Source of the DNA: Rhodothermales bacterium
Lineage (GTDB): Bacteria; Bacteroidota; Rhodothermia; Rhodothermales; Bin80
Assembly (NCBI GenBank): GCA_022821875.1
Contig: JAJECV010000083.1
Span: forward strand, 1 to 37,587
Reading direction: 5' to 3'
DNA length: 37,587 nucleotides
Shown here: piece after piece, positions 17,203 to 25,803 of the stretch
Layout of the letters: each line of letters opens with the position of its first letter
Numbering within the stretch: the stretch's first letter is position 1
The notes under the pieces: generated by a model
Told to the model about the DNA's origin: nothing
Seen by the model: the letters and a program-made list of their open reading frames with translations, nothing else
Database searches by the model: none
Made by a program: the position numbers and the translations under genes

Positions 17203-18362
17203 GAACCGCTCTCTGACTTGTCTTTCATTCCTTTGAGGGTATTCGCGTGATATGGTTCCGAGAAATCCAATGTTTTCTGCGTACGCTCAATTTCAGAAGC
17301 AAGGAGCCCTTCATCCGGCAAAGTTGTTAAATACTCCGCGGCCATTACTTTATTTGGCAATCCCTCCAATGTGTATCGGGCAACGGCCTCATCCTTCTGT
17401 GCACACAAAATCAACCCTACCGGTGGATTTTCTCCTTCACCAACCCAATTCTCCTTTGCATAATTGAGGTAGGCATGCATTTGCCCAGCATCGGCATGCG
17501 TAAACTTCCCCAGTTTCAGATCAATGATAACCAAACACCGAAGTCGTCTATGAAAAAACAGTAGATCTACGCGATACCAAGCGTCGCCCATACGGAGACG
17601 TCTTTGTCTGCCCATAAAACAGAAGTCACCTCCCAGTTCAAGAAGAAAGGTCTCTAGATGTTGAATCAGAGATTCTTCAAGTTCACTCTCGGAATACTCG
17701 TCCTTAAGATCTAAGAATTCAAGGACATACGGATCCCTCATTATCTCTTCAGGAATAGGAATGTCTCCATCTTTTGTTATCTGGCCTTTCTTTAGCATTG
17801 CGGCCTTGTTTTTTGATAATGCTGTACGCTCGTAGAACTGAGAATTGATCTGTCGATTCAGTTGTCGAACAGACCAACTTCCACGTAGCGCCTCGGTCTC
17901 ATAGAACTTTCTTGCATGTTTATTTTTGACGGAAAGCAATCGTACATAAGCGGACCACGGCAAGGGGAAGAAAGGGGCAATGTGCCTCAATGAAGATTCT
18001 CCAGACTCTGTCTGGAGAATTAGCTGGTCTTCATGTTCTCTATTTGCTATCTTTGGAATTGGCCAAGCAAGAAAGAATGCTCTCATTTGCCAAATATTGC
18101 TAACAGAAAATCCTCGGCCAAAACGATCCGAAAGGTCCTCCGATAGACGTTTAACAATTGCTTCTCCATAGTTGGCTCGCTCCTTTCCCGATTGCTCAAA
18201 TTCAACAATGTATTGGCCGATCAGCCAATATGCAGCCGTCATGATGGCATTCACTGAACGAACTGCGGATCCTCGAGCAGCATCAACGATATTCGCCACA
18301 TCCTCCAGAACTGCTTCATATTTCCCGTTAAATGATGCTTTCTTTTCAACAGACTTGGCCAT
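17199..18362 (-). CDS. DUF1016 (YhcG-type) PDDEXK nuclease
   Basis: A 387-residue protein. The N-terminal DUF1016_N domain (residues ~20-180) contains VNAIMTAAYWLIGQYIVEFE and the FGRGFSVSNIWQMRAF helix. The C-terminal nuclease domain has YRVDLLFFHRRLRCLVIIDLK, giving D266 and D281-x-K283 of a PDDEXK core. YhcG-type proteins commonly occur in restriction and defence loci. Translational overlap with the DUF1156 methylase downstream supports a restriction partner role. The ATG at 18362 is the first in frame. Upstream lies the 78-bp repeat array, then the helicase gene in the same direction. Confidence 0.9.
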   Translation of the reverse strand: MAKSVEKKASFNGKYEAVLEDVANIVDAARGSAVRSVNAIMTAAYWLIGQYIVEFEQSGKERANYGEAIVKRLSEDLSDRFGRGFSVSNIWQMRAFFLAWPIPKIANREHEDQLILQTESGESSLRHIAPFFPLPWSAYVRLLSVKNKHARKFYETEALRGSWSVRQLNRQINSQFYERTALSKNKAAMLKKGQITKDGDIPIPEEIMRDPYVLEFLDLKDEYSESELEESLIQHLETFLLELGGDFCFMGRQRRLRMGDAWYRVDLLFFHRRLRCLVIIDLKLGKFTHADAGQMHAYLNYAKENWVGEGENPPVGLILCAQKDEAVARYTLEGLPNKVMAAEYLTTLPDEGLLASEIERTQKTLDFSEPYHANTLKGMKDKSESGS

Positions 18363-18430
18363 GGTTCTTTTGTTTTATTGAATTATTCTACGTTGCCCCT
18401 TATGCACATTGACCATCTCATGGCTCTGAT

Positions 18431-19732
18431 TTAGTCAAATGAAACTTCTTCCTGCACAACTGCGACCTTCGTTTCTACAGACACCGTCTGCAGAATTACA
18501 CAATCCCTCCGGTTCATAGATGCCAACCGCGAAATTACTCCTCCAGATTCTGCAGACACCGTCTGCAGAATTGAAGACATCCCCCGGTTTGTAGAGACTG
18601 CCCACGAATTTACTCCGCTTCCAGATTCTGCAGACACCGTCTGCAGAATTGAAGACATCCCCCGATTCATAGATACCAGCCGCGAATTTACTCCGCTTCC
18701 AGATTCTGCAGACACCGTCTGCAGAATTGGACAATCCCCCCAACTCATGGATACCAGACGCGAATTTACACCGCTTCCTAATTCTACAGACACCGTCTGG
18801 AGAATTGAACAATCCCTCCAGTTCATAGATACCGGCCGCAAATTTACACCACTCTCAGATTCTACAGACACCGTCTGGAGAATTGAATACGTCCACCGAT
18901 TCATAGATACCGTTCGCAAATTTACACCACTTCCAGATTCTACAGACACCGTCTGGAGAATTGGGCAATCCCCCCAACTCATAGATACCAGACGCAAATT
19001 TACACCACTTCCAGATTCTACAGACACCATCTGGAGAATTGGACAATCCCTCCGATTCATAAAGGCCGGCCACGAATTTACTCCGCTTCCAGATTCTACA
19101 GACACCGTCTGGAGAATTGGACAATCCCTCCGATTCATGGGTGCCGTCCGCGAATTTACTCCGCTTCCAGATTCTACAGACACCGTCTGGAGAATTGAAT
19201 ACATCCCCCGATTTGTAGAGACTGTCCACGAATTTACTCCGCTTCCAGATTCTGCAGACACCGTCTGCAGAATTGAATACATCCCCCGATTTGTAGAGAC
19301 TGTCCACGAATTTACTCCGCTTCCAGATTCTACAGACACCGTCTGGAGAATTGAACAATCCCCCCGATTCCATAGACACCATCTAAAGATCTGTGCTGCA
19401 TCCAGATTCTCCAGACGGTGTCTGTAGAATCTGGCGACCAAAGTGGGAAGTCCTCTCGGAGAAATCCTGTGTGCACTGAAACCTAAATCAAAATGCTTTT
19501 GGAGATCCATCGCTGTGCACCCATTTTTCGCTTTGCCATATTCGGTGCGCTTACCTCCTCCATCCTTACGCCCGGTACAATACTGTCCCGTTGCCCTTGG
19601 CGCTACCGTCATGCCGACACTCCGATCTTCTGATGTGGGTCGTCGCCGGACAGCATCAAAGTCGGGCACACTGCTGAAGAACAAAGGCCTCATCCGATCC
19701 ATTGCGGCCGATTTCGTTAACGATTCTGTCAT
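18431..19732 (-). CDS. Doubtful 433-codon ORF spanning the 78-bp repeat array
   Basis: The leftward frame is open from an ATG at 19732, 46 bp after the helicase stop and 68 bp before the DUF1016 start, so it would fit the operon. The first ~115 residues are non-repetitive and unrecognised. The rest is a 26-residue repeat (GSGVNSRLVSMNRG, then ILQTVSVE). Against coding: two other frames (one on each strand) are also largely open because the unit is 78 bp, and substitutions here are often radical (W/R, T/P/L, C/Y/S). For coding: all unit lengths, 75 or 78, are multiples of three. I regard it as more likely non-coding. Confidence 0.2.
   Translation of the reverse strand: MTESLTKSAAMDRMRPLFFSSVPDFDAVRRRPTSEDRSVGMTVAPRATGQYCTGRKDGGGKRTEYGKAKNGCTAMDLQKHFDLGFSAHRISPRGLPTLVARFYRHRLENLDAAQIFRWCLWNRGDCSILQTVSVESGSGVNSWTVSTNRGMYSILQTVSAESGSGVNSWTVSTNRGMYSILQTVSVESGSGVNSRTAPMNRRDCPILQTVSVESGSGVNSWPAFMNRRDCPILQMVSVESGSGVNLRLVSMSWGDCPILQTVSVESGSGVNLRTVSMNRWTYSILQTVSVESESGVNLRPVSMNWRDCSILQTVSVELGSGVNSRLVSMSWGDCPILQTVSAESGSGVNSRLVSMNRGMSSILQTVSAESGSGVNSWAVSTNRGMSSILQTVSAESGGVISRLASMNRRDCVILQTVSVETKVAVVQEEVSFD
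18470..19434. repeat. Array of twelve ~78-bp tandem units, each with a palindromic core
   Basis: The core ACACCGTCTG starts at 18481, 18556, 18634, 18712, 18790, 18868, 18946, 19024, 19102, 19180, 19258 and 19336: one 75-bp step, then only 78-bp steps. Each core is a hairpin sequence: arms TTCTGCAGAC and GTCTGCAGAA around ACC (perfect), or ATTCTACAGAC and GTCTGGAGAAT (one mismatch). About 45 bp including the core is conserved, and about 32 bp is variable but still related between units. At 19402-19434 a final core appears in inverted orientation (loop GGT, arms extended to 15 bp). The array fills the gap between the helicase and DUF1016 genes. Function unknown. Confidence 0.9.
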
Positions 19733-19778
19733 AACTCATCTCTTCCGGGGAAGGACACCGCGGTCCCTCCGTAATCCC

Positions 19779-22700
19779 TTACCCCGTTAATGCCTTAACG
19801 TTCAACTGATAATGCTGTACCTTGCTGATCTCTTTCCATGGGAAACTGGCCGGATCTTTAATCGGTGGATGGAGCTCTGGAGTATCTGCACAATTGGTCA
19901 CAATATAAAGCCAGAAACAATCCCGGCGGTCCTCTGCAACCCGGTACTCGTTCGGCGTGATCAGAATGCTTCCGATGGGGCCGGCAAGTCCCTTGATTTC
20001 GATTAGACGCAACTCGCCGGACCTTGGATCAAAACTGGTAATGTCATAGCCAATATTCATCTTGTGGACATCTTTGACTTCTCTGCCCTGCGCGGTTTCG
20101 TATTCCATAACGACTCGCATTGCGGTCATTTCCGTTTCGGGGTGTGGACGCATGTGTCGAAGATCCTGATGATCACGTTCCGGGTGAGGCAGAACCAGAA
20201 CGCTCGTCAGTCGCTCAACACCCTGCAGTGTCACCGCCCGCTGCCGTTTAAGTTCTTCCCGCCGCCGGGAACGCCGCGCCAAAACTTCCGCATGCCGGCG
20301 CTCCGCCTTCGCATAGCGCCCCTCTGCACCAATAATTTTGCGACTCACTTCCTCATGCGCACGGCCGATCTCCTCATCTACACGCTGCAGAATCTCCGTC
20401 AAAGAAATCTCAACATGATCACGGATTCGTTTGACTTCGGCTTCCCGTCCCCTTTGAACCTCCCCAATGAACGGTACAAGGGCGTTCTCATTAAGAAAGA
20501 CCGTTTTCTGAGGTAAAGTAGCGATTTTGGGCAATTCCTCTGGAGCAGGTGCCGGAGTAAGATCCCCTAACATGCTTGCATCGTTCAGGACCTCCGTGCC
20601 ATCATCTGACAGTACCACGGCGAAGAGCCGTTCATGAATAATCTGACCCAAACCATCTACGATCCGAGCCCGGTAGAAATCCATCCGCCTCGGAGTGTCA
20701 TACTTCAGCGAATAGAAGCATGCTCCGGACGCGAATGCCTCCTGCCCGGCATCCAGTGCATGTCTCCGTAAAGCCTCAAACAGGGAATGTCCGGGAGTTA
20801 CCCATTCAAGGTTATACTTCTCGGCTGCCGTACGATCCGTGGTTAAGCGCGGATACCGTAAATCCAGGTCAGATAGCTTCCAGTCCGGCTCCCGCTCGTA
20901 TTTCTTCAGTTCCGCCGGCGTTCGACCCGGCTGGAACGTATGCACCGGTTTACTCATTGGCCTCAGATTCAGGCCCGCATTTCGTGCAGATTCCTGAAGA
21001 AACCGCGCAATGGTCTCGGGAACGATACGTCGCTCCTGCGCCCGCGCACGGCGCTTCTTAAGAATTTCAAGATTCAGTTTTTTCGTCGCCAAACCTTCCA
21101 GAGCCGTCTGGCAGATATCCCTGAAGTGCTTTTCGTCCACATTCATCAGGAGTCGATCCTCAAGATCGGCATCTCCAAGTTTTCCTGCATAGTAATCTCG
21201 AAGCACCCCCTCTATGTGCGTGGACGGTAATACTTCGCCCACCACATTGAACACCGCATCATCCTCAAGCGCATCACGAATTTCCTGAAGTTTCTCCAGC
21301 AGTCGCTGGAGTACGCGACCCTCTATGGTATTTGTTGCCACAAAGTTGAAAATAAGACAATCCTGCTGCTGCCCATACCGGTGAATACGCCCCATGCGCT
21401 GTTCCAGCCGGTTTGGATTCCAGGGAATATCGTAATTGAACAGGATGTGACAGCACTGAAGATTTATCCCCTCACCTGCTGCTTCGGTAGCGACCAGAAT
21501 CTGGATGGCACCCTCTCGAAACTGCTGCTCAACGAAAAGGCGGGTTCCTGGGTCATTGCGGGACCCCGGTTTCATGCCGCCATGAATACACCCCACCTGA
21601 AACCCCCATTTTTCTAATTTTTCAATCAGATAGTAGAGTGTATCCTTAAACTCTGTAAAGATCAAGAGGCGCTGATCTGAACGGTCAAAGAATCCTTCAT
21701 CCGTCAGAATCTTGCGGAGATGATCTAATTTCGCTTCATTGCCGGTTTCCTGAACCCGGCGAGCATCCTCTGCTAATCCCAGTAATTCAGAAATTTCTTC
21801 ACGCACCTGATCTGCGTTCTTTGAAAGCGTGATCGCATCTAATAATTTCTCCAACTTCTCTCGGTCAGCATCATCACACTCCTCTAATTCGTCCCAACCG
21901 GGAATTTTTGGTGGTGCAGTTTGAACGAGTTTTTGTGCATCCGCCAAACCTCGTTTTAGCCTTTCCGCCCGATTTTCCAGAGACCGCCTCATCGCATAAA
22001 TGCTGGATGCCAAGCGCCTTTGATAGAGTGACATCAGGAACCCAACGGCTTTGGAACGGGGATCATCCTCCCTTGCTGCAGCATGCCGGCTCTGCCGTTT
22101 TACAAACCGTGTAATCTTATCGTATAAATCGTACTCCTGACCGTCCATTGTAAAACTGGCGGTACGCGCAATCCGATTCGTAAAGACCGGCCTTGCCGTC
22201 CAGCTCCCGTCCGCCTGAAGTTCAGGAAAATAAACCATGGCTTCCTTCGTCCGCCGCAAATAGAAGGGAGCATGCCGGTTCTCCATTGCTTCGCGGATAG
22301 ACTGCACATCTGCATAAGCATCTTCATCAAGCAACTGCAGGAACAATGTAAAATTCTTCGGATCCCCCTTATGCGGTGTCGCGGTGAGAAGTAACATATG
22401 ATCGGTCGTGTCCCGCAATAACTCTCCAAGACGATAGCGCAAACTGCGCTTGTTTTTGTCTCGTGCGGACATACGGTGCGCTTCATCTACGATAACCAGA
22501 TCCCAGTTGACCTGCTTCAACCCCGGTAGAATATCATCCCGCTTCGCCAGATCCAGAGAAGTAATGATCTGGTTATTTTCAATCCATTGATTGATCCCGA
22601 ACTGTTCCCGAATGCTCGCACCTTTCAGAACCAGAAAATTTTCGCCAAATTTCTCCGTCAGTTCGCGCTGCCACTGAAATGACAGATTCGCTGGACAAAT

Positions 22701-23168
22701 CACCAGAACACGCTCTATAAGCCCCCGCAGTTTGAGTTCCCTGATCAATAATCCTGCCATGATCGTCTTGCCTGCACCCGCATCATCCGCAAGCAAAAAC
22801 CGCACTCTAGGAAGTTTGAGCAGATGTTCATATACTGCTTCAAGTTGATGCGGTAACGGATCTACCTTTGAAATGGACAGTCCAAAGTAAGGATCAAATT
22901 CATAGGCGATGCCAAGTGAATAGGCTTGCAGAGCAAGTCGTAATAGCCGCCCCTCTCCATCATAGGAGAGTTCCGAGTCATGGATGGTTAGCGTAGAGAT
23001 TTGATCTACATCCAGCGTGACCCGACGAAATCTCTCGGAACGCTGACCGACCAGTCCCACATTCCAGAATCCTTTCCCATTTGCCTGAACCGTCTCCACT
23101 CTCATCGGCTCATCAAACAGCGACCCCGTCAAAATCTGACCTGCACGAATCTGAATTTCAGCAGTCAA
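19779..23168 (-). CDS. SNF2/RapA-like helicase with C-terminal DUF3883 domain
   Basis: A 1129-residue superfamily 2 ATPase. Walker A is ADDAGAGKT (127-135), motif II is DEAH (228-231), and the second RecA lobe ends in NRLEQRMGRIHRYGQ. After a long coiled-coil-rich insertion the C-terminus is a DUF3883-like domain (GYDITSFDPRSGELRLIEIK). Helicases of this form occur in BREX type 3 and DISARM-like loci, where they probably translocate on foreign DNA. The start is a TTG at 23168: GGGAGG lies 6-7 bases upstream, and residues TAEIQIRAGQILTGSLF begin a conserved N-domain. A 38-codon ORF overlaps this start. It is the first large gene of the leftward array. Confidence 0.92.
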   Translation of the reverse strand: MTAEIQIRAGQILTGSLFDEPMRVETVQANGKGFWNVGLVGQRSERFRRVTLDVDQISTLTIHDSELSYDGEGRLLRLALQAYSLGIAYEFDPYFGLSISKVDPLPHQLEAVYEHLLKLPRVRFLLADDAGAGKTIMAGLLIRELKLRGLIERVLVICPANLSFQWQRELTEKFGENFLVLKGASIREQFGINQWIENNQIITSLDLAKRDDILPGLKQVNWDLVIVDEAHRMSARDKNKRSLRYRLGELLRDTTDHMLLLTATPHKGDPKNFTLFLQLLDEDAYADVQSIREAMENRHAPFYLRRTKEAMVYFPELQADGSWTARPVFTNRIARTASFTMDGQEYDLYDKITRFVKRQSRHAAAREDDPRSKAVGFLMSLYQRRLASSIYAMRRSLENRAERLKRGLADAQKLVQTAPPKIPGWDELEECDDADREKLEKLLDAITLSKNADQVREEISELLGLAEDARRVQETGNEAKLDHLRKILTDEGFFDRSDQRLLIFTEFKDTLYYLIEKLEKWGFQVGCIHGGMKPGSRNDPGTRLFVEQQFREGAIQILVATEAAGEGINLQCCHILFNYDIPWNPNRLEQRMGRIHRYGQQQDCLIFNFVATNTIEGRVLQRLLEKLQEIRDALEDDAVFNVVGEVLPSTHIEGVLRDYYAGKLGDADLEDRLLMNVDEKHFRDICQTALEGLATKKLNLEILKKRRARAQERRIVPETIARFLQESARNAGLNLRPMSKPVHTFQPGRTPAELKKYEREPDWKLSDLDLRYPRLTTDRTAAEKYNLEWVTPGHSLFEALRRHALDAGQEAFASGACFYSLKYDTPRRMDFYRARIVDGLGQIIHERLFAVVLSDDGTEVLNDASMLGDLTPAPAPEELPKIATLPQKTVFLNENALVPFIGEVQRGREAEVKRIRDHVEISLTEILQRVDEEIGRAHEEVSRKIIGAEGRYAKAERRHAEVLARRSRRREELKRQRAVTLQGVERLTSVLVLPHPERDHQDLRHMRPHPETEMTAMRVVMEYETAQGREVKDVHKMNIGYDITSFDPRSGELRLIEIKGLAGPIGSILITPNEYRVAEDRRDCFWLYIVTNCADTPELHPPIKDPASFPWKEISKVQHYQLNVKALTG

Positions 23169-23274
23169 TATGCACCTCCCAATACCGATGATAGAGATTG
23201 ATCAAATCGTCCACATTTTGTAGATCTGTGTTCAATTCACGACACCACATGATTGTATCTGTTAGAATTCCCAT
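23158..23274 (-). CDS. 38-codon ORF overlapping the helicase start
   Basis: Leftward from an ATG at 23274 it encodes MGILTDTIMWCREL, then NVDDLINLYHRYWEVHIDC, and stops at 23158-23160, inside the helicase gene. GGAGTCC lies just upstream as a possible ribosome binding site. The decayed duplicate at 24899-25167 contains a matching stretch at the same place before the helicase-like start (VREDFIAHLQDLGGLISSYHRY), so similarity is visible at protein level on both sides. The overlap suggests translational coupling to the TTG-initiated helicase. It could be a real small subunit or only a leader peptide; no family is recognised. Confidence 0.5.
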   Translation of the reverse strand: MGILTDTIMWCRELNTDLQNVDDLINLYHRYWEVHIDC

Positions 23275-23425
23275 TCAGTTGGACTCCTAAAAATAAACAT
23301 ATAGCCCAACTTGGACATTCTATATCCGTTGATCATTGATGATCTCCCCCGTCAAACTGAATATTAATACGATGATCCGCTGCATCCGGTTGAGTTCCGT
23401 TCTAATTGTATGCCAACTGTATGGT

Positions 23426-23537
23426 GCCCTATTCTTTGAACTGGATACGGATCGGATGCGACGCCTATCTCTCTTCCGAACTTCAGGAATGGAAGGAAAA
23501 GCCCTATTCTTTGAACTGGATACGGATCGGATGCGAC
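23426..23537. repeat. Two identical 37-bp direct repeats separated by 38 bp
   Basis: The copies are 23426-23462 and 23501-23537. Each begins GCCCTATTCTTTGAACTGG and ends ATCGGATGCGAC, with no differences. Similarity stops abruptly at both borders. The lengths (37-bp repeat, 38-bp spacer) fit a minimal or remnant CRISPR unit, but I see no convincing third repeat at the 75-bp period, no cas gene in the window and only weak internal symmetry. It lies just upstream of the helicase gene. Confidence 0.75.
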
Positions 23538-23675
23538 TCTATCATCTCTGAGGAGATACACTGGACGCAGTTTCTTCAAGACTGAGTCATCCACATGAGA
23601 TAGCTTATTCCACGTTCAAAATAAGGAAAGTACAGAGAGAATGTGTCCAGATGGTGGAAACTACGATGTGAAGGA

Positions 23676-24805
23676 TTATCTATGTTTGCTTCCAAAATTA
23701 GACACCAGCCAGTCATGGAGGGGACCGGGATGACGTAGTCGTTCTTCTGCTTATCAAACAGACCCTTGTGTAGTGCCAGCCTGAAATTTGTCCGCGCTTT
23801 CTCACGGCCGAAGTCCTGTAAGAGGGAGTCCATAATATATTCCTTACTGATACGCTCCCCCCGGCTGGACATCTGCAACGGATCTTGCGATACAACGAAG
23901 TTCCATGCTCTCGAATTCGTCCACTCGCGTCTGATAAAATTGATCCCGCCCTTCTTTCAACACCGTTTGCAATCCTGTATCGGTCATGTCTCCACCCGTC
24001 AATTTCAGTTGTCTCAAAGCAGGTAAAACATATGCCATAATATGCTGAGGCCAACCGTGAGCCTCTTTTACTATTCCATCAATCCATCTTACGGGATCCC
24101 CCTTTGCTCTGCCATATTCCAAGAGCCAGTCCTGAAGAATCGCCCGTGTAGGTTCTTCCTTTAGCCGCCCCAGATCAATTCTGCACCCGGTATCAAATCT
24201 TGAGATATCCATATCCTTGAAGGCCTGCGTGGTTGCGCCTAGCCCTGCGGCTAACAGGATCAGTGGTCGGCCAGTCCACCCGCGTGGATGACCTTCAACA
24301 TATCCACCAACTGTATGAACCGCTCCCCCTTATTGCGGGCAATACGCACCAGCCGCTGTGCCTCGTCCAGCAGGAGCAGTAACGGCTCCTCCCCGCTTTT
24401 AATGACTTCCAGTGGATTATTCGCGTTCCCTCCCACCACAATCTCCGCCCTGACAGGTCCATGATCTATGCTAACCGACCCATGACCAAGCCATGTGCAC
24501 CACCCCTTCCAGAACGAATTGATTTATTTATGCAGGGTCTGCAGATCTAAAAACCAACTCGGCTCCACCTCTGCCACCGCATATCCACGCCCCCCGGCGA
24601 TTCGTCCACATTCTGCGAGAAGGACGGTCTTGCCCGCGCCTGGCGCAGCCTGAATAAGGAACGAGGTGCCAGAATTTCCCTCCTTTGCTCTTCCTAGCAA
24701 TTTTTTGAAATCATCTAGGATCTTCGTACGTCCATGAAAATAACGGGCCTCGCCCCGCTCCAACGTAGCAGGCTTCACGAGGCGAGATTTCCGTGATTTA
24801 CCCAT
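23676..24805 (-). pseudogene. AAA ATPase gene broken by several frameshifts
   Basis: The start at 24805 encodes MGKSRKSRLVKPATLERGEA, then a Walker A (QAAPGAGKTVLLAECG). The frame stops at 24524. Continuing in other frames are EEPLLLLLDEAQRLVRIARN (Walker B), GRPLILLAAGLGATTQAF, a helical sensor region (WLLEYGRAKGDP, HGWPQHIMAYVLPALRQL), a winged-helix-like end (RISKEYIMDSLLQDFG) and finally DWLVSNFGSKHR with a stop at 23676. At least four breaks are needed: a stop near 24524, shifts near 24262 and 23860, and a 4-base loss near 23714. Full length would have been about 375 residues. A dead ATPase at the island margin. Confidence 0.8.
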
Positions 24806-24898
24806 CGAAACTGAGGTGAGTATGGATCGGATATTCCTCCACTCAGGGAGTACCGAGCCATACTAAATAAATTTTATGATTCACGGTTCCAGCATGGG

Positions 24899-25167
24899 GA
24901 TTTCCGAGTCATGGATGTTTAACGTTGAGATTTGATCCGCATCCAGCGTAACACGGCAAGATCTCTCGGAACACTGATAGATAAGTCCACATTCCCGAAG
25001 CCTGCGTCATTTGACGAAACCGGTGCTGCGCTGAATTTCAGTAGGCAAGATGCTCCACCTAATATCGGTGATAAGAACTGATCAAACCGCCCAAATCTTG
25101 CAAATGAGCGATAAAATCCTCGCGTACCATTAGAAAAAATAAGCACACAACCCAGTTTCGGCATTCA
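24899..25167 (-). pseudogene. Decayed duplicate of the helicase gene's 5' end and leader
   Basis: Read leftward, it contains PTEIQ near the start, then VTLDADQISTLNIHDSE. This matches TAEIQ and VTLDVDQISTLTIHDSE of the helicase at 23168. Upstream it still resembles the 38-codon ORF (LISSYHRY against LINLYHRY) and the sequence before it (compare 25149-25166 with 23302-23320). Frameshifts and stops abolish coding. It suggests that a second, related helicase-type locus once stood here, or that the left border of the island was duplicated. Confidence 0.75.
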
Positions 25168-25803
25168 GCATCCCACCGGCCCTCTATCCGATTCAATCCC
25201 GCAACCAGACACAATGTGAATATCTGCCAGACTTGGTGGATAATGTGTGAACGCTGGCGGTCATTCTGTACAGATTCTATCTTAAAGGTCTAAATTTGTG
25301 GAATTACTGCCGGTAACCCACAGGATTCCAACATCATGGATGACGGTCTTAATTCCCCTCACGGTATATCCAATGGCCAAATATCCCAGAATCATAGCAC
25401 GTTATCAACAATTCCACATGCTCAACAATATATGAGTTTTTTTCAAAATATCCCTGTTAATATCAACCGCGTACGTTTGTGGATAGCGATTCTTCAAAAT
25501 GCTGTATCATTCCCAGACCATTCGTCTGAATACTTGCGGCGAATCCTTTATGCCTTTGAGGATGACCAGTTACAATCTCACACCGGAAGAAAACCTGCGG
25601 TGTATTCTCGGTGGAACGGAGTCAGACTGGAAATTTGCCAAAGAGTGTGGGATGGGTCGAGTGGATGATTCTGCTGCAGCAAGTCGGGATTGTCTTCGGT
25701 AAGGCGGGTTTTGTCTGGATTCAAGGGTGTATCATAGTGTGTGACCAGAAGGAGGTACATTTAGTGAGTTCAAGAGTTAACCCCGGATACAACGAAAGAT
25801 TCA
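25168..25803. other. Non-coding or decayed stretch before nusB
   Basis: About 640 bp with only short overlapping ORFs (for example 25336-25668 and 25499-25702) that show no recognisable motif and no consistent frame. It joins the decayed right margin of the defence island to the housekeeping gene nusB, whose promoter should be in its last part. I see no RNA gene or repeat in it. Confidence 0.5.

Noticed and set aside
18747..19427. Rightward 226-codon repeat ORF and two leftward ORFs (18435-18812, 18855-19382)
   Set aside because: The 78-bp period keeps any stop-free frame open. The rightward frame has no ATG before the fourth unit, and the leftward pair is interrupted. They are treated as products of the repeat.
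18470..19434. CRISPR array
   Set aside because: The intervals between conserved blocks are related to each other and partly identical (units at 19180 and 19258), the conserved block is ~45 bp with a strong central palindrome, and no cas genes are present. True spacers would be unrelated.
6321..23168. Naming the locus BREX or DISARM outright
   Set aside because: PglZ, BrxA, BrxF, DrmA and DrmB are not visible, so only a relationship of the shared components is claimed.
25336..25702. Overlapping rightward ORFs upstream of nusB
   Set aside because: No motif, no ribosome binding site of note and competing frames; probably decayed DNA.
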